Positions 1-9,904 of a stretch of DNA of 64,000 nucleotides are shown here, piece after piece (position 1 is the first letter of the stretch; each line of letters starts with the position of its first letter). The translations under genes were made by a program, and so were the position numbers. The notes below the pieces were generated by a model. The model had not been told where the DNA came from, did no database searches, and worked only from the letters and a program-made list of their open reading frames with translations. The DNA lies in the NCBI GenBank assembly GCA_902622745.1, contig CACNQW010000001.1:1-64000 (forward strand), given 5' to 3'. The DNA comes from an uncultured SAR116 cluster alpha proteobacterium. GTDB taxonomy: Bacteria > Pseudomonadota > Alphaproteobacteria > Puniceispirillales > Marisalimonadaceae.

Positions 1-1211
1 GCTATACCAACTGTCTCACAATCCATTTCTCCAGTAGGAGGGTCTTGTAAAGTATAAGCACCCATTAATTCAGTTTGACCATATAGTTGTCTTAATGGTA
101 TCCCCATAGCAAGAAAAAATTTAAAAGTATCTGGACCTATTGCAGATCCTCCAGTAGCGGCGGATGTAACTTTGCTAAAACCAAGTCTATCTTTTAAACT
201 CGAAAAAAGAAGTTTGTCAGCCAAAAAGTCTCTAGTGCCTTTATCAACTGCATCTAAGCCTCTATCAACCATTTTGTTAAATAACCATTGGGTCAATTTT
301 GACGAGTCAAGAATTCTTGCTCTCATATCAGCAGAAATTTGTTCCCATAATCTTGGTGCACCTAACATAAAAGTTGGCCCAATTTCTCTTAAATCATCCA
401 TTGCAGTTTCTGAGTTTTCAGGGAAATTTACTTTCATTCCACTTAATAAATTAAAGCCAACACCATAAGTTTGTTCCATTATCCAGGGAAAAGGTAATAC
501 GGAAACATATTCGTCTAGATGAGATTTTGGATCAACTTTAAGATAATTTGAAATATGATTTATAAATTTATTAGCAGGAAGCATAGCTAACTTTGGGTTA
601 GATGTTGTGCCGGAAGTTGTACATAAAACAGAGACTGTTTCTCCAGAAACTTTATTTATTAAATTTTCATAGACTTTATTATTTTTATCTAATTGTTTTT
701 TACCTTCACTAGCAAGGTCCCTCATGTTAATCACATTAGGATTTTTCAATTTTTCTAGTCCTCTTGGGTCATCATAGATAACCTTGATTTTAGTTTTTAG
801 TTTTTTTTGAACATTAATTAACTTATCAACTTGTTCTTGATCTTCTGCATAGGCAAATCTAACTTTTGCTGATTTTACTAAATATCCAACCTCATCATCC
901 AGTGTATCTCTGTAAACACCTAGGCTCATTCCACCGTTTGCATGACAAGCAATTTCAAAAAAAACCCATTCAGGTTTATTATCACCAATTAATGCTAAAA
1001 CATCACCTTTTTTAAACCCAATTGATTTTAGGCCAATTGCTAATTCTGAAACAATTTTATTGTATTCATCCCAGGTAATTTCATTCCAAATTCCTAAGTC
1101 TTTATTTCTTAGAGCAACTTCATCTGGCATAATTTCAGATCTATGCTTTAACAATTTTGGAAAAGTGTTAAATTTATCAAAATCTGGATATTGGTATGTA
1201 TTGGCTTTCAA
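1..1211 (-). CDS. Long-chain acyl-CoA synthetase (AMP-forming), 3' end outside window
   Basis: Partial gene: about 403 codons are visible and the C-terminal part lies beyond base 1. The start is taken as TTG at 1211-1209 because a strong GGAGGAGG ribosome site sits just upstream and no ATG fits. The AMP-binding P-loop TSGTTSNPK is near residues 196-204, followed by the SAATGGSAIG and GQTE segments typical of adenylate-forming enzymes. The form resembles bacterial FadD15/FAA1-type long-chain ligases, which activate fatty acids to acyl-CoA with ATP. It is the same broad subfamily as the gene at 59115-60815. The next gene upstream on this strand is an acyl-CoA dehydrogenase, so a fatty or carboxylic acid oxidation role is likely. 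The substrate is not known. Confidence 0.88.
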   Translation of the reverse strand, partial: MKANTYQYPDFDKFNTFPKLLKHRSEIMPDEVALRNKDLGIWNEITWDEYNKIVSELAIGLKSIGFKKGDVLALIGDNKPEWVFFEIACHANGGMSLGVYRDTLDDEVGYLVKSAKVRFAYAEDQEQVDKLINVQKKLKTKIKVIYDDPRGLEKLKNPNVINMRDLASEGKKQLDKNNKVYENLINKVSGETVSVLCTTSGTTSNPKLAMLPANKFINHISNYLKVDPKSHLDEYVSVLPFPWIMEQTYGVGFNLLSGMKVNFPENSETAMDDLREIGPTFMLGAPRLWEQISADMRARILDSSKLTQWLFNKMVDRGLDAVDKGTRDFLADKLLFSSLKDRLGFSKVTSAATGGSAIGPDTFKFFLAMGIPLRQLYGQTELMGAYTLQDPPTGEMDCETVGI

Positions 1212-1298
1212 GAATTCCTCCTCCCAAAAAAAATTTTAAAACCCAATTTAATTATAGGCTAGCGATGTAAATATTAAAATCAACCTAAAGTTTGCTTT

Positions 1299-3008
1299 TT
1301 AGACAAATTCTTCTTCTGTTTCGGAAATAATTTTTGATCCATCCAAAACAATATCAAAATGACCAAAACATCTAGGCAAAATATGTTTAGTATAAAAATT
1401 AGAAGAAATTATTTTAGACATTAAAAAATTTGTATCTTCAATTTGATTGTTTATCTTTTCTTCAGCTTTAAGTTTAGATTTTTGCATGAGCCAGGCACCA
1501 ATGAGATACCCAAAACCCATCATAAAATCAAAACTTATACATGAGAGTGCTTCTTTGTCATCTCTGTTATTTAAAATAAAACCTAACACTTCTTCACATT
1601 TATGAACAGCTTGCAATATTTCCCCATCAGATTGGACTTCATCTTTTATGATAGTGAGAATTTGTTGAGCTGTCTCTCCACTATCTTTAAGTGTTTTTCT
1701 GAACATTAAATCATTGGCTTGTATAGCATTTGTTCCTTCATATATAGGTAAAATTCTTGCATCTCTCATTATCTGAGCAGCTCCAGTTTCTTCTATATAA
1801 CCCATTCCACCGTGTATCTGAACGCCTAAACTGGTTACTTCTTGGGCTAATTCTGTACACCATCCTTTTATAATAGGGATTAAAAAAGCTTCTAAGTTCA
1901 TTTTACTTATTTCTTTTTCGGCTTCTTCCATTATTTCAGCTGAGACTAGAATAAGTGCTCTCATGGCCTCAGTTAATGAACGCATAATTAATAATTGTCT
2001 TTTTACATCACCATGACCAATTATTGGTGTCCCTTTTGTCTTGTTCAAAGGTATGCCTTGTACCCGTGTTTTAGCATATTGAATTGCTTTTTGTCTTGCA
2101 GTTTCAGCAATCGCCATACCTTGTAATCCAACATCGAATCTTGCTCTATTCATCATTATAAACATGTATTCAATTCCCTTGCCTTCTTCGCCAAGCATAT
2201 AGCCAATGGCACCTTCTTTGTCATCACCATATGACATCACAGCAGTTGGGCTTGCTTTAATTCCTAGTTTATGTTCTAGAGAAATACATTTTAAATCATT
2301 TCTTTCGCCCAAAGAACCGTCTTCATTTATTAAATACTTTGGTATTATAAATGTAGATATACCTTTTATTCCTTCAGGCGCTCCTTCAGTTTTTGCAAGA
2401 ACTAAGTGAATAATATTTTCAGAGAAATCGTGTTCACCATAAGTTATGTATATCTTTTGACCTTTTATTCTCCAATTTTTTCCGTCATTAATGGCTTTTG
2501 TTTTTATTGTACTTAAATCTGTTCCAGATTGGGGTTCAGTTAAATTCATAGTACCTGTCCAAGAACCATTTATTAATTTTGGCAGGTATAACTCTTTTTC
2601 TTTATCTGTACCGACTAGAGTCAAGGCGTCTATCAACCCTTGACTTAAAAGGTTGCACAATGCAAATGACATATTTGCACCTTGCCAGTATTCACTCACG
2701 GCAGCAGCCATTCGGAATGGCAATCCCATCCCATCATAATCAGTATTACTCGAAACTCCTATCCATCCACCTGAGGCTATTTTTTTAAATGCATTTTTAA
2801 ATCCTGGTGAAGTCTCAACTTCATTGTCCTGCCTTAATTTAGGTGGGTTTTTATCGCCTTCATGGTTTAAGGGCGCTAGATTTTCGTTAGCTAATTTTCC
2901 AGCCTCTTCAAGAATTGAATTCATTAAATCACTTTCAATTGCTGAGGGATTGTTTAATAAATTTTCTAAAACAAATTTCGTATCTTTTACAGGTGAAACA
3001 TAATTCAT
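1299..3008 (-). CDS. Acyl-CoA dehydrogenase, large DmdC-like type
   Basis: A 569-residue FAD acyl-CoA dehydrogenase. It is about 180 residues longer than classical enzymes, as in the family that includes methylmercaptopropionyl-CoA dehydrogenase (DmdC). The N-terminus (MNYVSPVKDTKFVL) matches that family; LTEPQSGTDL is near residues 156-165 and the catalytic-loop motif YEGTNAIQ is near 425. The start at 3008 is chosen over an in-frame ATG 30 bases upstream because AAGGAG sits at the right distance. It is divergent from the CoA ligase at 3093 with an 84-bp spacer, which suggests joint use in activating and then oxidising a carboxylic acid. DmdC activity itself is only a possibility: this superfamily has many substrates and no dmdA or dmdD is visible here. 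Confidence 0.87.
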   Translation of the reverse strand: MNYVSPVKDTKFVLENLLNNPSAIESDLMNSILEEAGKLANENLAPLNHEGDKNPPKLRQDNEVETSPGFKNAFKKIASGGWIGVSSNTDYDGMGLPFRMAAAVSEYWQGANMSFALCNLLSQGLIDALTLVGTDKEKELYLPKLINGSWTGTMNLTEPQSGTDLSTIKTKAINDGKNWRIKGQKIYITYGEHDFSENIIHLVLAKTEGAPEGIKGISTFIIPKYLINEDGSLGERNDLKCISLEHKLGIKASPTAVMSYGDDKEGAIGYMLGEEGKGIEYMFIMMNRARFDVGLQGMAIAETARQKAIQYAKTRVQGIPLNKTKGTPIIGHGDVKRQLLIMRSLTEAMRALILVSAEIMEEAEKEISKMNLEAFLIPIIKGWCTELAQEVTSLGVQIHGGMGYIEETGAAQIMRDARILPIYEGTNAIQANDLMFRKTLKDSGETAQQILTIIKDEVQSDGEILQAVHKCEEVLGFILNNRDDKEALSCISFDFMMGFGYLIGAWLMQKSKLKAEEKINNQIEDTNFLMSKIISSNFYTKHILPRCFGHFDIVLDGSKIISETEEEFV

Positions 3009-3092
3009 ATCAAATATCTCCTTATAAAGAAATGCCATTACATATTGATAAAATCAAGTGTAAATATTAAAACTATATGTAAGGAGTTTAAT

Positions 3093-4724
3093 ATGAGCAT
3101 TTATGAAACAAATCTAGATCAAAATTTAGCTAATTATACAGTTTTAAGTCCATTATCTTTTCTTGAAAGATCTAGAAAAACTTTTCCAGATCAAATTGCG
3201 ATAGAATATGAAGATTATAAACTTACATATAAACAAGCAGCAAAAAGATGTAATGCTCTATCCGAGTTATTAAAAAGTTATAATGTTCTTAAAAATGACA
3301 CTGTAGCTGTGATGCTTCCAAATATTCCAGAAATGTGGGAGTGTCATTACGGAATTCCAATGGCAGGAGCCGTTTTAAATGCTATCAATACTAGATTAGA
3401 TTATAACACTATTAATTTTATTTTAGGTCATGGGGAAGCTAAGGTTTTTATTTATGATTCTTCATATTCTAATATTGTAGAAAAAGCTGTTCAAAATATT
3501 GAAAACAAACCAATTCTTTTAGAAGTTGTTGATAAAGTTGCTGGATTAAAAAATTCAGAATTTGCTGAAAATCAAAAAATTCTTAATTATGAGAATGAAC
3601 TGAATAAATTTTCTGATTTAGAAATAAATTATCAATTACCCAAAAATGAATGGGATGCTATTGCTTTAAATTATACATCAGGAACAACTGGCAATCCTAA
3701 AGGTGTTGTATATCATCACAGAGGAGCATATTTAAATGCCATTGGAAATACTCTTGTTTGGGAAATGCCGATGTTCCCAAAATATTTATGGACACTACCT
3801 ATGTTTCATTGTAATGGCTGGTGCTTTCCGTGGACTATTACTGAAAGAGCGGGGACGCATGTTTGTCTTAGACAGCCGGCTGGAGAATTGATCGTAAATG
3901 CCTTAATTAAACACAAAGTATCTCATTTAAGTGGTGCACCAATAATTATGCAAATGATAGCAGATCATTTGATTAGTAATAATATTGATTTAACTCAAGA
4001 GATTAAAATGATGACAGCTGGAGCTCCTCCACCTGAAGCTGTTTTAGGTAAAATGAAATCATGTGGCATAGATGTAATTCATGTATATGGATTAACTGAA
4101 ACTTATGGACCTTCAGTTGTTTGTGCTTGGAAAACAGAATGGAATAATTTAAGCCCAGATGAACAAGCCAAAATGAAGGCAAGGCAAGGTGTGCCTTATT
4201 CTGTTCAAGAAGATATAAAAATAGTCGATCCTAAAACATTAAAAAATGTACCTCAAGATGGTGAAACAATAGGTGAGGTATTTACAAGAGGAAACATTAC
4301 TATGAGAGGATACTTGAAGAATGAAAAAGCTACAAAAGAAACATTTAAAGATGGATGGTTTCATACTGGTGATTTAGGTGTTTGGCATGAAGATGGATAT
4401 ATTCAATTAAAAGATAGATCCAAAGACATCATCATTTCGGGTGGAGAAAATATCTCATCTATAGAAGTTGAAGACGCTCTTTATAAACATCCTGATGTCG
4501 TGGCTGTTGGTGTTGTTGCAAAACATGATGAAAAGTGGGGCGAAACACCTTGTGCTTTCGTCGAATTAAGAGAAGGCTCAAAAGTTACCAGCGATGAGTT
4601 AAAAATACATTGCAAAAATAATCTAGCTGGTTTTAAAGTTCCAAGTGAATTTCAATTTATTGAAATTCCTAAAACAAGTACGGGTAAAATCCAAAAGTTT
4701 AAATTAAGAGAATTAATTAAATAA
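3093..4724 (+). CDS. Acyl-CoA synthetase, AAE/short-medium chain type
   Basis: A 543-residue AMP-forming CoA ligase. The N-terminal block NYTVLSPLSFLERS is typical of the acyl-activating-enzyme group. The P-loop YTSGTTGNPKG lies near residues 194-204, GWFHTGDLG near 420, and the catalytic lysine segment TSTGKIQK near the C-terminus. The start at 3093 is chosen because AAGGAG is seven bases upstream; a further ATG at 3045 lacks this. It is divergent from the DmdC-like dehydrogenase and convergent with the indolepyruvate oxidoreductase, whose stop is immediately adjacent. Expected reaction: carboxylate + ATP + CoA to acyl-CoA. The substrate cannot be read from the sequence; methylthiopropionate or a short or branched fatty acid are candidates given the neighbour. 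Confidence 0.88.
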   Translation: MSIYETNLDQNLANYTVLSPLSFLERSRKTFPDQIAIEYEDYKLTYKQAAKRCNALSELLKSYNVLKNDTVAVMLPNIPEMWECHYGIPMAGAVLNAINTRLDYNTINFILGHGEAKVFIYDSSYSNIVEKAVQNIENKPILLEVVDKVAGLKNSEFAENQKILNYENELNKFSDLEINYQLPKNEWDAIALNYTSGTTGNPKGVVYHHRGAYLNAIGNTLVWEMPMFPKYLWTLPMFHCNGWCFPWTITERAGTHVCLRQPAGELIVNALIKHKVSHLSGAPIIMQMIADHLISNNIDLTQEIKMMTAGAPPPEAVLGKMKSCGIDVIHVYGLTETYGPSVVCAWKTEWNNLSPDEQAKMKARQGVPYSVQEDIKIVDPKTLKNVPQDGETIGEVFTRGNITMRGYLKNEKATKETFKDGWFHTGDLGVWHEDGYIQLKDRSKDIIISGGENISSIEVEDALYKHPDVVAVGVVAKHDEKWGETPCAFVELREGSKVTSDELKIHCKNNLAGFKVPSEFQFIEIPKTSTGKIQKFKLRELIK

Positions 4725-7700
4725 TTAACTAACTTTTTTGACAGAGTGTAGGTCAATTTTTCTTAGAAAAGAATTCCATTTCTCTTCGTAAATCTTGATA
4801 TTTTTTTCTTTTACGTGACCGTATCCTTTAATATTTAAAGTAGCATTAATTAAATCTTCACAAATATTATAATTTGTTATTGAAATATTTTTACTGATTA
4901 TATCGATTGTTAATAATGATTTTTCAGCTAAAGCTACTTCTTTTTTTCTTTCGTTTGTTTGTCCAAAAAAATCAAATTTTGTTCCCCTTAAAAATTTTAA
5001 TTTTGATAAAAGTTTAAAAACATAAAACATCCATGAACCAAACTTAATTTTTTTTAAATGACCTGTATTTTTGTCTCTAATGTTTAATAAGGGAGGAGCA
5101 AGATAAAAATTTATATTCTTTTTCATGTTTTTATTTAAAAAACTTTTAGCAAATTCGCCTGATGTATGAAGCCTAGCTACCTCATATTCATCCTTATATC
5201 TCATAAAACGAAATAACATTAATGCAGAATTTTTTGTTAAACTAAAATCAAATTTATTTTTAAACAGTAATTTCTCTTTAGTGTACAATTTTTCAATAGT
5301 TTCTAAATATTTTTTAGCATATTTATCATCTTGATAATCAGATAACATATCATGAAATTTTTTGATTTTAACTTTTGGATCATCATCACTGAATTTTTCA
5401 ACTAATAGACCAGCTTTTTTAAAAACTAAAGATCGATTTGAAACTAAAAGCCTTCCCCAATTAAATGCATCTAAATTTTGTTGTATTGAAACCCCATTTA
5501 ACTTTATAGCTTTTTCTAGGGCAAGGCTTGAGATTGGAAGAAAACCTTTTTGCAATCCGTATCCTAATAACATGATGTTAGCAGAAACAGTGTCTCCAAC
5601 TAGTTTTTCTGCAAGGTCAGACATATTAATAAATTCAATATTTTCTGAGTTTAAATGGTTTTCTAAATGTTTTTTTAATAATTGATCATCAACTGTTGTT
5701 CCAGTATAAACGCCAGAAACTCCTACAGGTTCGACTCTACCATTTATAACTGCTTTAGTTTTATTTAAATTTAGTGTTCTCGTAATTAATGGGGATACTG
5801 AAACAACAGCATCACAACCTAATAATAAATCTGCAGATTTGTTAGGCAGTCTAGCTGATTTTTCATATAAGTTTTTTCTAGAACTAATTCTTATTTGGCT
5901 TGTCACAGCCCCATTTTTTTGAGCTAATCCTGTAAAATTCATGGTTTGAGCCCATTTATTTTCAATCCTGCATGCCATGACAATTATTGCTGAAACAGTT
6001 GAAACTCCAGTCCCACCGATACCAGCCATTACTAGGTTGATATCTTTATTCAATATATTTGGTTCTTTAACATATTTTTTTAAGATTGGTAAAGCTGGAT
6101 AAGATTTTTTGTTTTCCGTAAAAATTTCATTTTGAGGAATGCTTATAAAACTAGGACAAAATCCTTTAATACAGGAGTAATCCTTATTGCAAATGCTTTG
6201 ATCAATTTGTTTTTTTTCTCCATCAAAATGTTTTAGAGGCTTAACTCCAACACAATTCGATTTTTCTGCACAATCACCACAGCCTTCGCAAACGTCTGGG
6301 TTAACAAAAATTTTCCTTTCACGATCCTCAACATAACCTCTCTTTCGTCGACGTCTTAATTCTGTGGCACATGTTTGTACGTAAATAATTGCTGTAACAC
6401 CTTCAATTTCTCTAAGTTGTTTTTGAATTGGGATCATTTCATCTCTATGCGCGATAGTTACTCCATCAGCAAAAAGCTTTAGTTCAGAGAATTGCTCTGG
6501 TTCATCTGATATAACAAAAACTTTTTTAACTCCTTCAGCGGTTAGTTGCTTTGAAATATTCCATGGAGTTCCTCCTCCTATGGCTGATTGTCCACCAGTC
6601 ATTGCAACGGCGTCATTATAAAGAATTTTAAAAGTTATATTAGTTCCTGCTGAAATTGCTGCTCTAATAGCGAGTGATCCAGAGTGAGCATAAGTACCAT
6701 CTCCAATATTTTGAAAAGAATGTTTTTTTGTTGAAAAGGGTGATCTTCCAATCCAATGACCACCTTCACCTCCCATCTGACTAAAATTAGTTAATTTGTC
6801 AGGATGTAAAAAATAACCAATTGAATGACAACCTATTCCTATACCTACTATTTCGTCATCCATCATTTTTGTGCCAGAATTGTGGGGACATCCAGCGCAA
6901 TACCAGGGACTTCTCGTAGCCACAGACGGAAGATTATCTCCGATCAATTCATTTTTTACTACTTTTTTTAAACTGATATTATTGTCTAAGTTAATTTTTT
7001 TTATTAATGCATCAGCTATAATATCACTAGAAAGTTCTGCAATTTCAGGTATTAATTTTTCTTGAGTTTCCCCATCAAATTTACCTGAGAGGATGGGTTT
7101 TTGATTATGGTTGTAAAGAATATGGGCAACTTGTTCTTCAACAACAGCCCTTTTTTCTTCAATAACAAAAATTTCTTTATATCCATTAATGAAATTTTTT
7201 ATTTCCTCTCCATTTAATGGCCATGGAACTTTACAAGAAAAAATTCCAATACCATTTTTTTCAGGATATGTAATACCAATACTCTCTAAAGCATCTATAG
7301 TTTCTGTACATGCTTTCCCTACAGCAATTATTCCAAGATTTTTATTTTTAGGGTCCCTTATAATTTTATTAATCTTATTTTGAAAAATAAAATTTTTTGA
7401 AGCTGGCAATCTTTTAGTAAATAAAGTTTCTTCTCTATCTAGAGCCGATTCATGTTTTTGAATATGAACATTTTCAATATTTAAGAGATTTTTAAATTTT
7501 GGTCTTAATGATGTTAAATCAACAACAGCACTCGAGTCTGCTGTATCAGCTGTTATTTTTAATCCAACACAAATACCAGCATATCTTGACAATTGATATG
7601 CTTGAAGTCCCAAAGGGACAACTTCATGGACATTGGCAGGATAAAATATTGGAATGCCAGCAGATATTAAAGATTGTTCGGATTGATATGCTAATGTTGA

Positions 7701-8174
7701 ACTCTTTCCTATTGGGTCATCAGCAACTGCTAATAACATTCCGCCTAGTTTCGAGGAACCTCCCATATTTGCATGTCTAATTGCATCCATGGCTCTGTCT
7801 AACCCAGGTCCTTTGCCATACCAAAGTGAAAAGACCCCATCAATTTTTGGTTGATCATACAACTGTATCATTTGGGTGCCCCAAGCAGCTGTTGCAGCTA
7901 ATTCTTCATTTACGCCAGGTTGAAAAACTATGCCCTCATCATTTAAATATTTTTTAGCTTTATTTAATTCTAAATCCAAAGTTCCTAAAGGTGAACCAGG
8001 ATAGCCACTGACGTAACCTTGTGTCTTAAACCCTTTTTCTTTATCAATGCGTGATTGTTCTAATAAAAGTCTAACAAGTGCCTGCACTCCATTCATAAGA
8101 GCTAAGTCTGATGATTTGGTATAACAATCTGAAAGTTCAATAGTATTCAAATTTTGAAGTTTTTTAATTTTCAT
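4725..8174 (-). CDS. Indolepyruvate:ferredoxin oxidoreductase, fused
   Basis: A 1149-residue fused 2-oxoacid oxidoreductase of the type found in aerobic alpha- and betaproteobacteria. In order: an N-terminal pyrimidine-binding ThDP domain (YVSGYPGSPLG near residue 53); a ThDP diphosphate-binding domain (GIGCHSIGY near 443, then a GGEGGHWIG motif); a ferredoxin-like cysteine block (CEGCGDC near 628 and further cysteines to about 660); a gamma domain (GGTGVSTVSA near 716, AQKNGAVTSQIRI); and a long C-terminal extension as in this family. It oxidatively decarboxylates aryl- or branched-chain 2-oxoacids to acyl-CoA, giving electrons to a ferredoxin. Being flanked by CoA ligases and dehydrogenases fits amino-acid catabolism. 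Its product would be aryl- or acyl-CoA. Confidence 0.92.
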   Translation of the reverse strand: MKIKKLQNLNTIELSDCYTKSSDLALMNGVQALVRLLLEQSRIDKEKGFKTQGYVSGYPGSPLGTLDLELNKAKKYLNDEGIVFQPGVNEELAATAAWGTQMIQLYDQPKIDGVFSLWYGKGPGLDRAMDAIRHANMGGSSKLGGMLLAVADDPIGKSSTLAYQSEQSLISAGIPIFYPANVHEVVPLGLQAYQLSRYAGICVGLKITADTADSSAVVDLTSLRPKFKNLLNIENVHIQKHESALDREETLFTKRLPASKNFIFQNKINKIIRDPKNKNLGIIAVGKACTETIDALESIGITYPEKNGIGIFSCKVPWPLNGEEIKNFINGYKEIFVIEEKRAVVEEQVAHILYNHNQKPILSGKFDGETQEKLIPEIAELSSDIIADALIKKINLDNNISLKKVVKNELIGDNLPSVATRSPWYCAGCPHNSGTKMMDDEIVGIGIGCHSIGYFLHPDKLTNFSQMGGEGGHWIGRSPFSTKKHSFQNIGDGTYAHSGSLAIRAAISAGTNITFKILYNDAVAMTGGQSAIGGGTPWNISKQLTAEGVKKVFVISDEPEQFSELKLFADGVTIAHRDEMIPIQKQLREIEGVTAIIYVQTCATELRRRRKRGYVEDRERKIFVNPDVCEGCGDCAEKSNCVGVKPLKHFDGEKKQIDQSICNKDYSCIKGFCPSFISIPQNEIFTENKKSYPALPILKKYVKEPNILNKDINLVMAGIGGTGVSTVSAIIVMACRIENKWAQTMNFTGLAQKNGAVTSQIRISSRKNLYEKSARLPNKSADLLLGCDAVVSVSPLITRTLNLNKTKAVINGRVEPVGVSGVYTGTTVDDQLLKKHLENHLNSENIEFINMSDLAEKLVGDTVSANIMLLGYGLQKGFLPISSLALEKAIKLNGVSIQQNLDAFNWGRLLVSNRSLVFKKAGLLVEKFSDDDPKVKIKKFHDMLSDYQDDKYAKKYLETIEKLYTKEKLLFKNKFDFSLTKNSALMLFRFMRYKDEYEVARLHTSGEFAKSFLNKNMKKNINFYLAPPLLNIRDKNTGHLKKIKFGSWMFYVFKLLSKLKFLRGTKFDFFGQTNERKKEVALAEKSLLTIDIISKNISITNYNICEDLINATLNIKGYGHVKEKNIKIYEEKWNSFLRKIDLHSVKKVS

Positions 8175-8183
8175 AATAAAATT

Positions 8184-8195
8184 AACAAGCTTGTT
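8184..8195. promoter_or_regulatory. 12-bp perfect palindrome in divergent promoter region
   Basis: AACAAGCTTGTT is a perfect inverted repeat in the 77-bp spacer between the divergent indolepyruvate oxidoreductase and the CoA ligase starting at 8252. The flanks (TTAA on the left and TTTTAA on the right) keep it nearly symmetric for a few more bases. The position would suit an operator controlling either gene. No regulator gene is near, so function is inferred only from symmetry and place. Confidence 0.3.
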
Positions 8196-8251
8196 TTAAC
8201 TTATTAACATATTACAATAAAAATATATATGAAGTCACATGATAATTAAAA

Positions 8252-9904
8252 ATGTTACCAAAATCTCTAAATTATGATCATCTTTATAACACATTTAATT
8301 TAAATATCCCCCCTAAGTTTAACATAGCAAGTGCCACTATTGATAAATTTGCTAACACAAATCGTATAGCTTTAAAAAACTTAAAATATAATGGAGAGTT
8401 TGAAAATTTATCTTTTAGATTTATTCAAAAAAAATCCAACCAATTAGCTAATGCTTTAGATAATTTGAATTTAAATAAAAATGATAGAGTTGGTATTATC
8501 TTAGGACAGTGTCCAGAAACCTTAATAAGTCATATTTCATGTTTTAAAAGCGGAAAAATTTCAATCCCCTTATTTAATTTATTTGGAATCGATGCTTTGA
8601 AATTTAGACTAATCGATTCATCGGCATCAGCTGTTATATGCGACAAACATGGACTAGAAAAATTAATGAAAATTAAACATGATCTTCCGTCATTAAAACA
8701 TATTATATGTACTGACAAAAAAGAAAGTGACAATGACATATTATTTTTTGATGGCTTGTTAGATAGATCTAAAGACGAATATAAAAATGTTAATACTAAT
8801 TCTGAAGATCCTGCTTTAATTATTTATACATCTGGAACAACTGGTGATCCAAAAGGAGCTCTTTTACCACATAGAACTTTATTGGGGCATATTCCTGGTG
8901 TAGAAATGCCTCACGAATTTTTATCTTCTGATCTTTCAAATAATGACTGTTTTTGGACACCAGCGGATTGGGCGTGGATAGGTGGTTTATTTGATGTTTT
9001 ATTACCTTCTCTTTATTTTGGTATACCTGTTATTTCTTTTAGAAGTTCAAAATTTGATCCAGAATTTACATTTGATTTAATGGAAAAGTTTGAAGTTAAA
9101 AATACTTTCTTACCACCAACCTCTCTAAAAATGATGAAATCATTTAATCTATATAAATCACGAGACAAACTCCATTTAAGAACTGTAGGATCAGGTGGCG
9201 AAGCTTTAGGTGAAGAGTTATTAAATTGGGGAAAAGAAATTTTGAATGTTGGGATCAATGAATTCTACGGTCAGACAGAATGTAATTTAACTGTTTCTAA
9301 CAATGGACTAATAATGAAGCAAAAACTTGGTTCAATTGGAAGACCTGTACCAGGACATAAAGTAAAATTAATGAAAGATGATGGAACATTTATTTCAAAA
9401 AGTGATGATGAAGGTGAAATAGTTGTTCAAAGTAATTCCCCATCAATTTTTTCAGGCTATTGGAATAATGATAAAGAAACTCAGAAGAAAATTATTGATG
9501 GATGGTTACACACGGGTGATTATGCTACAGTTGATAATGAAGGATATTTTTATTTTAAAGGAAGAAAAGATGATTTAATAAACAGTTCTGGATATAGGAT
9601 AGGCCCAACTGAGATAGAAAATACCATACTATCACTTCAAGAAGTTGAAATGGTAGCTGTAATTGGAGTTCCAGATGAATTAAGAGGAGAAATAATAAAA
9701 GCTGTGATTGTACCTAGAGAAAAATCTCTACTAAAAAACAAAAATGAAAACTTAAAAGATAAAATTAAAGAACATGTGAAACAAAATCTAGCAGCTCATG
9801 AATATCCAAGGCTTGTAGAATTTGTAAAGGAATTACCATTAACAACAACTGGAAAAATTAAAAGAAATTTAATAAGGAAAAATCATATAGAGGTTAAAAA
9901 ATGA
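8252..9904 (+). CDS. Acyl-CoA synthetase, AcsA/medium-chain-like
   Basis: A 550-residue AMP-forming ligase. P-loop YTSGTTGDPKG is near residues 191-201, a WTPADWAWIGG block as in acetyl/medium-chain acyl-CoA synthetases near 235, GWLHTGDYA near 418, and LTTTGKIKR at the C-terminal catalytic lysine. It is the first gene of a tight run: its last four bases overlap the start of the MetY-like gene (ATGA at 9901). No good ribosome site is visible before its ATG. It probably activates a short or medium carboxylate; placement beside a C-S lyase-type enzyme makes a sulfur-containing acid possible, but that is inference. Confidence 0.87.
   Translation: MLPKSLNYDHLYNTFNLNIPPKFNIASATIDKFANTNRIALKNLKYNGEFENLSFRFIQKKSNQLANALDNLNLNKNDRVGIILGQCPETLISHISCFKSGKISIPLFNLFGIDALKFRLIDSSASAVICDKHGLEKLMKIKHDLPSLKHIICTDKKESDNDILFFDGLLDRSKDEYKNVNTNSEDPALIIYTSGTTGDPKGALLPHRTLLGHIPGVEMPHEFLSSDLSNNDCFWTPADWAWIGGLFDVLLPSLYFGIPVISFRSSKFDPEFTFDLMEKFEVKNTFLPPTSLKMMKSFNLYKSRDKLHLRTVGSGGEALGEELLNWGKEILNVGINEFYGQTECNLTVSNNGLIMKQKLGSIGRPVPGHKVKLMKDDGTFISKSDDEGEIVVQSNSPSIFSGYWNNDKETQKKIIDGWLHTGDYATVDNEGYFYFKGRKDDLINSSGYRIGPTEIENTILSLQEVEMVAVIGVPDELRGEIIKAVIVPREKSLLKNKNENLKDKIKEHVKQNLAAHEYPRLVEFVKELPLTTTGKIKRNLIRKNHIEVKK

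Noticed and set aside
172..468. 98-codon plus-strand frame
   Set aside because: Lies entirely antisense to the conserved CoA ligase at 1-1211; its protein is low-complexity and has no family features.
1299..4724. DMSP demethylation pathway (dmdB/dmdC pair)
   Set aside because: The dehydrogenase resembles DmdC and a CoA ligase is divergent from it, but DmdA and DmdD are absent and both families have many other substrates, so no pathway call is made.
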